This document shows positions 7,305-14,965 of a stretch of 32,001 bases of DNA, in pieces (positions within the stretch are counted from its first letter, which is position 1; each line of letters starts with the position of its first letter). A model generated the notes under the pieces. That model was not told the origin of the DNA, ran no database searches, and saw nothing but the letters and a program-made list of their open reading frames with translations. The stretch is taken from contig CAJONE010000016.1 of NCBI GenBank assembly GCA_905235855.1, forward strand, positions 1-32,001. Reading direction: 5' to 3'. The DNA is from an uncultured Bacteroidales bacterium (GTDB taxonomy: Bacteria; Bacteroidota; Bacteroidia; Bacteroidales; P3). Made by a program: the position numbers and the translations under genes.

Positions 7305-8150
7305 TCAGAATGAGAAACGGTAGTTTATGCCCAGATGCCCCTTGAAGCCGTATTCGCGGGAGTAGGACTTGAGTGTTGTCCCTTCTTTGTTGGCGTCGAC
7401 CACTTTGTCGCTGAAGTAGTCGCCCATAAAGTAGAAATCAAGGGTGTTGCGGCGGTCGAGCGTAACCTCAATTCCAATCGCACCTCGATACCTGTTTATG
7501 TAACCGCCGTTGAATCCGGTGAGAAACCAACCTTCCTCGCCGTCGTCCTCGCCGTCCATTGTGTAGTAGGCCGTGCCGTCGTAGGCAGCGCTGATAACGG
7601 GTGCGTTCATATAGTTTCGGAGTTCGAAATAGGTGTAGGGTTCAACGCGTCTGAATCCCTTGTATTTCAGCATAAGACGGCTTTTTAGCGTTAGTGCGCA
7701 GGCCGGATTCTGGTAGGGGTTGTAGTCGCCTGTGCGGAAAGTTGCCTGAAAACGTTCTTTCAGCGAAAGATTCCAGTTACCCAGTTTGAGTGTGCCTGTG
7801 ATGTCGGCAAATACTCGCAGTCTGGGGTTTTTGAACTTGGTTTTGGAATGGTTATAAGAGTTTATAAGTGCGGAACCGAGTCCGACTTTTATGTTCTCAT
7901 GTGCCTTGTATTTCACTGCAAGAGTGGTGTGGAAGCGGTCGAAACTCTTGAAGTTGTTGTCGAAACGCAACTCTTCTTCGAGCGAGATGTGTAGCCCTTT
8001 TATAATTTTTTTGTCCACGCTTGCCGATACACGAGCACCGATCTCGGCTGCCTGTTTTTCGTCGGTCTGTGAACTCACGGACAGGGGCAATGCAAGCAGA
8101 ATGGCTGATGCGGCAAGTGTTCGGATTAGTATTTTCTTTGCGCTTTTCAT
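7305..8150 (-). CDS. DUF2490 family outer-membrane-type protein (second copy)
   Basis: This 281-residue protein has a signal peptide (MKSAKKILIRTLAASAILL to about LSVSSQ) and a beta-barrel-like body. The family pattern is clear: GLHISLEEELRFDNNFKSFDRF, then LGNWNLSLKERFQATFRTG, LTLKSRLMLKYK, a late VTLDRRNTLDFYFMGDYF and a terminal aromatic residue (LGINYRFSF, stop). It starts 20 bp downstream of the beta-helix lipoprotein gene, so the two are very likely co-transcribed. Compared with the DUF2490 protein at 3652-4362 it is about 45 residues longer, with an extra loop holding GEDDGEEGW. Two divergent members in one operon suggest two different channels or docking barrels, but the role of the family is not known. 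Confidence 0.82.
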   Translation of the reverse strand: MKSAKKILIRTLAASAILLALPLSVSSQTDEKQAAEIGARVSASVDKKIIKGLHISLEEELRFDNNFKSFDRFHTTLAVKYKAHENIKVGLGSALINSYNHSKTKFKNPRLRVFADITGTLKLGNWNLSLKERFQATFRTGDYNPYQNPACALTLKSRLMLKYKGFRRVEPYTYFELRNYMNAPVISAAYDGTAYYTMDGEDDGEEGWFLTGFNGGYINRYRGAIGIEVTLDRRNTLDFYFMGDYFSDKVVDANKEGTTLKSYSREYGFKGHLGINYRFSF

Positions 8151-8170
8151 TGTTTCTTTTGTCTGAAAAA

Positions 8171-9880
8171 TTAATGACCTGGACCGCCGCCCGGATTGCC
8201 TCCTCCACCAGGCCCGCCGGGGTTGCCGCCTCCTCCATTTCCACCGGTGTATTCAGACATACTTACTGACGATCCGCCACTTATGTCGCCTCCCACGGTG
8301 AAAGTGCCGTTGAAATAGGATGTGCCGCCGCTGACGGTGATTCCAGATGTCAGTGACGGTTGTGATGAACCTGAAACCACGAGTCCGTTTCCGCCGTTCG
8401 AAGGCGTTTTGAACGCATAGGTGTTGTCGCCCACGGTCAAACCGTACCATGTGTTTGCCGACCACGACGAGGTCGAGTAACATGTTTGGGTTAGAGACGA
8501 GTTGTTTTCAAGACCGCCGATAGCCAGCAGAGTGCCCCCTGTAAGATAAAGTTTGTAGCCGCCCTCGGTGTTGGCATCGATGCCCACTTCGGGTTGGGAT
8601 GCGCCAATGGCATAGACTATACCTCCCTTTACATAAAAATTGCCGTTGGCATCCATTCCATCGTTCGATGTGGCGTGGGCGCACACCATGCCGTCCTCTA
8701 TGGTGAAGTCGCCTGCCGAGTTTATGCCGTCGTCAGCCGCCGAATAGCCGTAAACCACGCCTCCGGTGACTTTTATGGATCCCTTTGACTCAATGGCCTC
8801 GTGGCTGGCGGAGCTGACGCTGACTGTTGAACCGGAAAAAGTTAGGTCGCCGTCGAACTTTATTCCTTTGGCCGATATGTCGCCTGTTGTGTAGTTAGAA
8901 CCTGTAGTGGTCACTGTAACGGTGCCGCCGCTGAACACTCCTGTTCCGTCGCCGCTGATGCCCTTACCGCCGCTGCCAGTGTTGGTGATGGTAAGTGTGC
9001 CGCCGCTCATGGAGAAGGCATCAGACGATTTTATTCCGGCGGTTCCGTCGTAATCTGACTCCTCGCTGTCGTAAGTGGCGTTGCCGCTCACCTTTAAGGT
9101 CGTTGTGCCGCCGCTTATGGTCACCGATCCGTCGGATGTGATGCCTTTTTTGCCGTCGGCAGACGTTGTGATATCCAGCATTCCACCTGATACGATAACT
9201 TTGTTTTTGCCACGAATGCCGTGACCAGATGTTGTGTTGATTGCCACTGTTGGCGAGTCGAGAATGCGGGCGTAAGAATCTGATGTGATGCCTGATTTGC
9301 CTATGGCTGTCACTGTCAGTGAGCCAGTGCCGCTTATCAAAAGTGCGCCCTCCGAAAAAAGTGCGGCCTTTTCGTCCTCGTCGCTCGGAGTCTCGCTGTA
9401 GGTCGTACCGTCGGCAAGTTCGCAGGTTCCACTGATCACTATGTAAGTACGTTTGCCACTCGACGGATAGTTTTTTGACCCCTGTATGTTTATGGCAGCG
9501 CCAGAGCTGTTCTTTATCGTTGCGCTGTTGAGACAGATTGCCTGTTTTTCGGTGCTGTAGATTTTTAGGTAGCCGTTGTTTGTTGTGCCAGAAACGTTAT
9601 ACTGTACGGCGTCGGTACCGTTGTTTACGATAGTGACACAGTTATCTGAAATTGTCGTCTCAAAGTCGCTTGTAACGCCTGTAACCAGAGCGGTTTCGCT
9701 GGTGCTGAAAACCACATCAACTGTGCGGGTGAATGCGATGTTCTCGACGTAGTCGTTTGGATTGTCGGTTTCGGTGTATTCGACGATGTTGTCTTTCCCG
9801 CAAGCGGCAATCATCAAACTGCAAGCCAATAGCGCTGGCAACGATTTGTGAAATACAGTTGCTTTTGATTTTTGTTGCAT
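8171..9880 (-). CDS. Beta-helix carbohydrate-binding-domain lipoprotein (Cthe_2159-like)
   Basis: This 569-residue protein has a lipoprotein signal with LMIAAC at its end, so it should be anchored by lipid. The body is a long run of short repeated rungs such as GSVTISGG, GSIKVTGG, GDFTIEDG and GGTLTITNTG, alternating with KGITSDG or DDGINSAG turns. This is the pattern of the Cthe_2159-type right-handed beta-helix annotated as a carbohydrate-binding domain; the founding Clostridium protein binds cellulose and polygalacturonate. The C-terminus ends in a low-complexity Gly/Pro/Asn tail and a final His. I start at 9880 because this gives a proper signal; the longer frame to 10015 runs into the previous gene. 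The gap to that gene is 70 bp. Binding of a glycan is predicted from the family and the ligand is unknown. Confidence 0.85.
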   Translation of the reverse strand: MQQKSKATVFHKSLPALLACSLMIAACGKDNIVEYTETDNPNDYVENIAFTRTVDVVFSTSETALVTGVTSDFETTISDNCVTIVNNGTDAVQYNVSGTTNNGYLKIYSTEKQAICLNSATIKNSSGAAINIQGSKNYPSSGKRTYIVISGTCELADGTTYSETPSDEDEKAALFSEGALLISGTGSLTVTAIGKSGITSDSYARILDSPTVAINTTSGHGIRGKNKVIVSGGMLDITTSADGKKGITSDGSVTISGGTTTLKVSGNATYDSEESDYDGTAGIKSSDAFSMSGGTLTITNTGSGGKGISGDGTGVFSGGTVTVTTTGSNYTTGDISAKGIKFDGDLTFSGSTVSVSSASHEAIESKGSIKVTGGVVYGYSAADDGINSAGDFTIEDGMVCAHATSNDGMDANGNFYVKGGIVYAIGASQPEVGIDANTEGGYKLYLTGGTLLAIGGLENNSSLTQTCYSTSSWSANTWYGLTVGDNTYAFKTPSNGGNGLVVSGSSQPSLTSGITVSGGTSYFNGTFTVGGDISGGSSVSMSEYTGGNGGGGNPGGPGGGGNPGGGPGH

Positions 9881-9950
9881 TATGTTGGTTGTGAGTCGTT
9901 TATAAAGTCGATGGCGAGCTGATGAAAATGCTCGCCATCGTATCTGTGTT

Positions 9951-12900
9951 TTATTGTGCTGTGGCTGATGTGCCATTGCCCGACGTTGTGACCGAGGCAC
10001 CACTATAGAGACCATGCCAGTCGGTGCCGCCGCTTATGGTTGGCGAAGTCCAGTAGGTGTAGCTTCCGGACTGGATCTGTGGCGTGGTAACGTATATGCC
10101 GCTGCTGCCGCCTGGTTTTGCGCCGGTCGTGTTGTCTTCAAAACCGCTTTGTCCGGTCGATACCGCGGGCCATTTGAATGTTATTATCTCGCTGCCGCTG
10201 CTGTTCTTCACCGTGAATCCGTTTTGGGCTGTGGTTAGAGCACCGCTCGAACCGCCGCCGCCCCATGGGTTGCCGCCGCCCGTCGAACTGCTTATCGTTA
10301 TCGACTTTTGCCCCGTTAGCTCAGGTGTGGCTTCGGTTATGCCCATGCTGCCACCTATGAGTACCATAGTGCAGTTTGTGGCTTTGATATATCCGCCGCG
10401 GTCGCCGCAGTCGTCCACAGTCACCTCGGTGCCGCTGGCTATTATGGTGCCGCCGTTTATCTCGATTGTTATAGTAGAATTAGATGAGCCGCCCCATCCG
10501 CCACCGCCGCTGTTTTCGGCACCGTTGCAGTCGATTGCGTCGTTGCCACGTGCGTAGGCCCAGATGTGCCCGTCGTTAATTCGTATGAAATTGGATGCGT
10601 TGATGGCATCGTCGTATGAGTTGGCTTCGATGTATCCGCCGTTGATTATGATGGAGTCCTTGCTTTCGATAGCCTCGCCGCTAGGGTCGCCGCTGGTCTG
10701 TGCACAGAAAGAACACACGTGGCCGCTGTTGATGTGGATCGATCCGGTTACCTTGATGCCCTTGGGCAGTCCTTTCCAATAGTCGGAGCTACTGCCGCCA
10801 CCAGGACCGAAACCGCCGCCAGATGTTGTGTTGACAGCCGTTCCGGAGGTTTTTGCGAAAACATGCGTCAGGTCGTCGTTGGCACCAGTTGTACCTACGT
10901 TGAATGTGCCGTCGACCTTGAAGCCGCGTCCGCCTTTGCCAGTGCTTACGCACGAGATGGTTCCGGCGTTGATATATACGTTGGCATCGGTCGATACGCC
11001 TGCCGAGCAGTATCCGTCGGTGGCCGACGTGCCGCTGCCGCTTGTCACGGCTCCGGCTCCAGATGTGGTGATGTTAACCGTGCCGCCGTTCTGGATATAG
11101 TTGGTGTCGGCCGATACTCCTTTGCCACCTACGGTCATGGTGATATTACCACCGTTGACGGTCACATTGGCGTTGCTCTTGATGCCGACTGTGGTGTAGC
11201 TCTTTGTAGTGGAGTTGAGTGTGTAGGTGCCGCTTGTACCAAGAGCCGAAAGGGTAATGCTGCCTGCGTTGATTGTCACGTTTCCGTCGGCCGAGATGCA
11301 CTTGCCGCCGGCGTTTGCCGTCGAGCAGGTGACGTTCACCGTGCCTCCGCTGACAGTGGTGTTGCCATCGGTCTTGATACCGCTGCAGTAGGAGATGCCT
11401 GTGGCATCGGTCACATAGGTTCCGTTGGCTTTCACAGTAGTCGAGCCGCCGGTTATCGACAGGTTGCCGTCGGCTTTGATGCCTTTCGACTGGTTGCCGG
11501 TCACGGTGATGTCGTGTGTGCCATTGCTGATTAGGATATTGGCGTTGCCGCTTATGCCCTTTGCGTCGGCACCGCTCATATTGACGGTTATGTTGCCGCC
11601 GGCGATTGTTATGTTGCCGTCACATCCTATGCCTTTCACGCCGCTACCGGTGCTTATGACGTTGATGGTTCCTCCGGTGACCTGAATGTAGCCTTGGTCG
11701 CCGTCGATTCCGTCGCCTTGACTGTTGACGGTCAGTGAGCCATCCTGCATAATGAAGTCGTCAACGTTCATGCCGTCGCCGGTCGTGGACTGGTTGACGA
11801 TGTTTACTGTTCCGCTCATCATTATGGTTTTTCCGCTGCTTTGGAAAGCATGTTTGGTATATCCCTTCACGGTGAGGCTACCGTCGCCCTGTATTTCGAT
11901 TTTGCCCTGGCTTTGCAGTGCGGCCTTGTGTTCTACGGCAGTGATATTGGTTGTGTCGCTCACATAGTTGGCTGTGCCTGGCGCGAGGTGCAGCGTTACG
12001 CGGTGGTCGTCCACCACGCGTATGGCAGAACTGCTGCCGCTGTGCAGGTGCAGTCCGTCCATATACAAGACAAGGCTACTGTCGGTGTTGATGACGAGGC
12101 TGCCGTCGACTGATGTTCCGTCGAGGATGTAGGTGAGGTCATCGATTCCTGTTGCAGCGTTGACTGTTACATTTTCGCCGCTGGCGGTGATGGTGAGCCC
12201 TTGGCTACTGTATCCGTTCACAATGGTTGGAGCTGCCCCGTTGTTCCATGTTATGTGTATGCCATTTTCGGTGTCTACAGCGGTGGTGTCGTGCTGCTCA
12301 ATGACACCTGGGTCGTCGGTGTCGTTAATTGCGAAGTAGGCAGTGTAGGTGGCGTTGTCGGTAACAGTAACATAGCGTGTGGCTTCGGTGTTGTTGTCGT
12401 TCCATCGCACGAAGTGATATCCCGAGTTGGCCGTAGCCGAGATAGGTGTTGTGGTGTTGGCCAAAAACTGTCCGCCCCCCACGGTGTTGCCCATCGTGGT
12501 GTTGTCGGAGACGACGGTGAGAGTGTAGTATACATCGGCCTCGAAATAGGCGGTGTAGGTCGCGTTGGCGTTGACAGTCACAGTGCGTTCGGCTTCGGTC
12601 ACGTTGTCGTTCCATCGTACGAAATGGTATCCGCTGTAAGGAGTGGCCGATATGGTGGCTGTGCTGCCTGCCAGATATTGTCCGCTTCCATGGGTAACAC
12701 CCATCGAGCTATTGTTGGCCGTGACGTTGAGGGTGTAGTATGTGTCGGTCGAGCCGTTGGCCTCGAAGTAGGCATAGCGCGTTATGGATGATGTTACCGT
12801 AAAGCTGCGTGTTGCCGAGGTGTTGCCGTCGTCCCACCGGGTGAAATGGTATCCGGTGTTGGCAGCCGCCGATATGGTGGCCGTGCTGCCTTCAAGATAG

Positions 12901-13421
12901 TATCCTGTGCCGCTTGTGGTGCCCATATCAGTGTTTGACGAGATAGCCTGAACGAGGTAGGTCACGTCTTCCTCGAAATAGGCTGTATAGGTGGCGTTTC
13001 CGCTGACGGTCACCACACGTGTTGCCTCGGTGTTGCCGTCGTTCCACTGTTTGAAGTGGTATCCGTCGTTGGCTGTGGCAATGATGGTAACCTGTGCGCC
13101 GAGTGTGAGACCCGTGCCGCCGCCCACGGCTGTACCCATGGTTGCATTAGCGGTCTGCACAGTGACGCTGTAGGTTGTAACAGGTGTCGAGCCGTTGTTG
13201 AAAAACGTTATACTGTCTATTTCGGAAAAACCTTTTGCCATGTCGATACCGTTGACAGTGAATGTGGCTACGCCCTGGTTGAGCTTTACCGAGTTGACGG
13301 TTGATGTGTTCCACTGGGTTGTGACATCACCGTTTTTATGAATTCGCAGGCTATAGTTTTGGGCCGCTGCAAACAATGTGCAGCACATCAAAAATGCAAG
13401 TGTCAGAATCTTGTTTTTCAT
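9951..13421 (-). CDS. Large exported beta-helix carbohydrate-binding protein with four InlB-like repeats
   Basis: This 1156-residue protein starts with a signal peptide cut near FAAAQ. Residues 22-75 form a small strand-rich module ending FSEIDSITFF, a common Bacteroidota motif. Four repeats of about 70 residues follow at 84-150, 155-220, 229-294 and 299-364. Each has the pattern T-M-G-x-x-x-G-x-G, GYHFxxWxDxNTEA and TYTAYFE of the divergent InlB B-repeat. From about 430 to 1060 there is a long beta-helix of the Cthe_2159 type (GNITIAGGNITV, GNTTVSGGTVNV and so on) with glycine-rich loops. The end has no type IX sorting domain. An ATG at 13433 is also possible and would overlap the previous stop codon; the ATG at 13421 gives the better signal peptide. 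Surface adhesion or matrix binding is the likely role, by family. Confidence 0.85.
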   Translation of the reverse strand: MKNKILTLAFLMCCTLFAAAQNYSLRIHKNGDVTTQWNTSTVNSVKLNQGVATFTVNGIDMAKGFSEIDSITFFNNGSTPVTTYSVTVQTANATMGTAVGGGTGLTLGAQVTIIATANDGYHFKQWNDGNTEATRVVTVSGNATYTAYFEEDVTYLVQAISSNTDMGTTSGTGYYLEGSTATISAAANTGYHFTRWDDGNTSATRSFTVTSSITRYAYFEANGSTDTYYTLNVTANNSSMGVTHGSGQYLAGSTATISATPYSGYHFVRWNDNVTEAERTVTVNANATYTAYFEADVYYTLTVVSDNTTMGNTVGGGQFLANTTTPISATANSGYHFVRWNDNNTEATRYVTVTDNATYTAYFAINDTDDPGVIEQHDTTAVDTENGIHITWNNGAAPTIVNGYSSQGLTITASGENVTVNAATGIDDLTYILDGTSVDGSLVINTDSSLVLYMDGLHLHSGSSSAIRVVDDHRVTLHLAPGTANYVSDTTNITAVEHKAALQSQGKIEIQGDGSLTVKGYTKHAFQSSGKTIMMSGTVNIVNQSTTGDGMNVDDFIMQDGSLTVNSQGDGIDGDQGYIQVTGGTINVISTGSGVKGIGCDGNITIAGGNITVNMSGADAKGISGNANILISNGTHDITVTGNQSKGIKADGNLSITGGSTTVKANGTYVTDATGISYCSGIKTDGNTTVSGGTVNVTCSTANAGGKCISADGNVTINAGSITLSALGTSGTYTLNSTTKSYTTVGIKSNANVTVNGGNITMTVGGKGVSADTNYIQNGGTVNITTSGAGAVTSGSGTSATDGYCSAGVSTDANVYINAGTISCVSTGKGGRGFKVDGTFNVGTTGANDDLTHVFAKTSGTAVNTTSGGGFGPGGGSSSDYWKGLPKGIKVTGSIHINSGHVCSFCAQTSGDPSGEAIESKDSIIINGGYIEANSYDDAINASNFIRINDGHIWAYARGNDAIDCNGAENSGGGGWGGSSNSTITIEINGGTIIASGTEVTVDDCGDRGGYIKATNCTMVLIGGSMGITEATPELTGQKSITISSSTGGGNPWGGGGSSGALTTAQNGFTVKNSSGSEIITFKWPAVSTGQSGFEDNTTGAKPGGSSGIYVTTPQIQSGSYTYWTSPTISGGTDWHGLYSGASVTTSGNGTSATAQ
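12330..13172 (-). repeat. Four in-gene tandem repeats of about 70 codons (InlB B-repeat type)
   Basis: The four units encode the same GYHFxxWxD and TYTAYFE motifs with a period of roughly 210-216 bp. They differ in many positions, so they are old duplications. Each probably folds as a small beta-grasp-like domain forming a stalk. Confidence 0.8.
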
Positions 13422-13426
13422 AGCTG

Positions 13427-13912
13427 TTACCATTTGCAGAGTTTGGTGGTTGTGTTGTTTATCTTTACCATATAAATGGCCGACGGAAGTCCGGAAATGT
13501 CCAGACGGCCACCTTCCTCGACGGTTGTGTCAATCAATAGTGCGCCTGTCATTGTGTAGACACTCACTCTGTGTGGGCCGCTCTCGTTGGTGCGAACTAT
13601 GCAGTATTCCTTTGCGGGATTAGGATAGAGAATAGGCGCTGATGTGGCACTAATGTCGTTTATGCCCGACAAACCATCAGAGAATTTCATTGATCGGATT
13701 CCCGACATTTGGATTGATGTTTCGTCGCTTGTGGCGGACTCCTTTATTATTACGTAGTCGCCGTTGAACGTGATGTTTCCGTCGGTCTGCACCGTGTAGG
13801 TGTAAACGGCACCGCTCGTTCGGGTGACAGTCACGGTCGATTGTGACCATACCGAATCTGGAGAGAAAAACTGCAGTGTGAGAATCGCTGCCAACAAGAA
13901 ATTCTTTTTCAT
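13427..13912 (-). CDS. Short exported protein with type IX secretion C-terminal sorting domain
   Basis: This 161-residue protein has a signal peptide (MKKNFLLAAILTLQFF, cut near VWSQ). A short strand-rich part at about 25-80 follows, ending IRSMKFSDG, and resembles the N-terminal module of the large protein encoded next. The C-terminal 70 residues have the hallmarks of a type A type IX sorting domain: ILYPNPAKEY near 94-103, VSVYTMTGALL, LDISGLPSAIYMVKI and a last basic strand TTKLCKW. Such domains send proteins through the type IX system to the cell surface. It is odd that almost nothing but the sorting domain is present, while the large beta-helix protein next door has none. It is the first gene of the cluster, 4-12 bp from the next start depending on start choice. 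Confidence 0.82.
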   Translation of the reverse strand: MKKNFLLAAILTLQFFSPDSVWSQSTVTVTRTSGAVYTYTVQTDGNITFNGDYVIIKESATSDETSIQMSGIRSMKFSDGLSGINDISATSAPILYPNPAKEYCIVRTNESGPHRVSVYTMTGALLIDTTVEEGGRLDISGLPSAIYMVKINNTTTKLCKW

Positions 13913-13978
13913 AAGTATTTTGTTGTAGTTTCTTGATTTTCAAAAAAATGTATTGTATAAAATCGTTTTATTGTATGG

Positions 13979-13986
13979 CAAAGATA
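13979..13986 (-). promoter_or_regulatory. -7 promoter element of the beta-helix/VTC cluster
   Basis: On the minus strand this reads TATCTTTG, matching TAnnTTTG. It would start transcription near 13972, about 60 bp before the ATG at 13912. TTTG boxes exist upstream but not at the usual distance, and the -33 position falls inside the inverted repeat at 13991-14018. This suggests the promoter depends on a bound regulator. Confidence 0.55.
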
Positions 13987-13990
13987 GCCA

Positions 13991-14018
13991 CATTTGACAA
14001 ACATTGTATTGTCAAATG
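13991..14018. promoter_or_regulatory. Perfect inverted repeat, candidate operator
   Basis: CATTTGACAA (13991-14000) and TTGTCAAATG (14009-14018) are exact reverse complements separated by 8 bp. The site lies between divergent genes, so a transcription terminator is unlikely. It covers the expected -33 region of the cluster promoter and is about 70-80 bp upstream of the expected araC-type transcript start. It is a plausible binding site for the adjacent AraC-type protein or another dimeric regulator. Confidence 0.6.
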
Positions 14019-14072
14019 AGTATAAAAATTTTGCAATTTTTCTTTTGAGCCGAACATTTTTGCTGTTTTGAC

Positions 14073-14080
14073 TAATTTTG
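14073..14080 (+). promoter_or_regulatory. -7 promoter element of the AraC-type gene
   Basis: TAATTTTG fits TAnnTTTG and would give a start near 14087. This makes the ATG at 14107, not 14068, the likely start codon. A TTTG lies at 14044-14047, slightly farther upstream than usual. Confidence 0.5.
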
Positions 14081-14106
14081 CAGTAAAATTAACAAATTTA
14101 TATGAG

Positions 14107-14952
14107 ATGGAGAATCCAGTAGATTTTGTAAGACAGTTGCAGGATGTTCTTGATGAAAAAGGTGTAATTGTTATTGATAATGTGACAGCTATGCCAGCCT
14201 ACAATATGAACTATGTGCAGCCATACTATACTATCAGTATCAACCACTGCGGCTCGGTTGAAGGTCTGTATGAGAGCAATGACTTTGTTTTTTCGCGACA
14301 TGATATATCAGTTCTATATCCAGGACATACAATCTATATTCAAAAATCCTCTCCCGACTATTGTGCCTCTCTCATCATCATCTCTGATCGAATTTATAGT
14401 CAATTGAATTTTATCAACACCAGCGACAACCGTTTTTTGTTTGAGACAGAACCTCATTTCAGACTTGCTGATCGGCAGTATGCCGAAGTCCTCTCCATTG
14501 TCGAGGTGTTTCGTGTTATCAACGGGCTTTCTCATGTTAACCGTAATGAGATGCATGCGACCTTACTGGAAGTCTTTATGAGTGTCATAGTCAGTTTCAG
14601 GATTGAAAATGTAGGAAAAGGCTCTGATGGGAAAAATCGTATCAGTCCGCTTCTGTACGATGCAATCAATATGCACTGCCACCAGCATCACGACGTGGAG
14701 TTTTATGCTGATCTTTTTTGTCTATCGCCAAAACACTTCAGTGCTGTGGTGAAACGAGAGACAGGCTACGGTGCCAGCCATTGGATTCAGCAGCAGATTG
14801 TTGCAGATGCCAAGTCGTTGTTGCGTACCGAGCATCAGACCTCAATACAGGAAATCAGCGACCGCATTGGCTTTCCAGATCTGGCCACGTTCAGCCGTTT
14901 CTTCAAACGCCAGACCGGAATGACACCATCGGCTTTCCGCCAGTCGTTGTAG
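14107..14952 (+). CDS. AraC family transcriptional regulator
   Basis: This is a 281-residue DNA-binding regulator. The N-terminal 180 residues form a sensor-like part with cupin-style strands (YYTISINHCGSVEGLY, then HDISVLYPGHTIYI). The C-terminal 100 residues are a typical AraC DNA-binding domain: a first helix-turn-helix around YADLFCLSPKHFSAVVKRETG, and a second around SIQEISDRIGFPDLATFSRFFK followed by the conserved KRQTGMTPSAFR. It is transcribed away from the beta-helix/VTC cluster, and the 194-bp gap holds both promoters and a perfect inverted repeat. This layout is common for a local regulator, so control of the cluster is a fair inference. The ligand is unknown. I prefer the start at 14107 because the promoter element overlaps the upstream ATG. 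Confidence 0.9.
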   Translation: MENPVDFVRQLQDVLDEKGVIVIDNVTAMPAYNMNYVQPYYTISINHCGSVEGLYESNDFVFSRHDISVLYPGHTIYIQKSSPDYCASLIIISDRIYSQLNFINTSDNRFLFETEPHFRLADRQYAEVLSIVEVFRVINGLSHVNRNEMHATLLEVFMSVIVSFRIENVGKGSDGKNRISPLLYDAINMHCHQHHDVEFYADLFCLSPKHFSAVVKRETGYGASHWIQQQIVADAKSLLRTEHQTSIQEISDRIGFPDLATFSRFFKRQTGMTPSAFRQSL

Positions 14953-14965
14953 TGTATTGTATCGG

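Noticed and set aside
10719-11534. Plus-strand open frame of 271 codons antisense to the large beta-helix gene
   Set aside because: The biased composition of the beta-helix gene leaves the opposite strand open; the product has no signal, domain or motif and is full of Cys/Gly/Val.
8250-12200. Regularly spaced short repeats that could suggest a CRISPR-like or satellite array
   Set aside because: They are the codons of beta-helix rungs (GGTxxV, KGI, SDG turns) in continuous open frames, with varying spacing and no identical repeats.
13991-14018. Inverted repeat as a transcription terminator
   Set aside because: It lies between divergent gene starts, has no T-run typical of a terminator and overlaps a promoter, so an operator is more likely.
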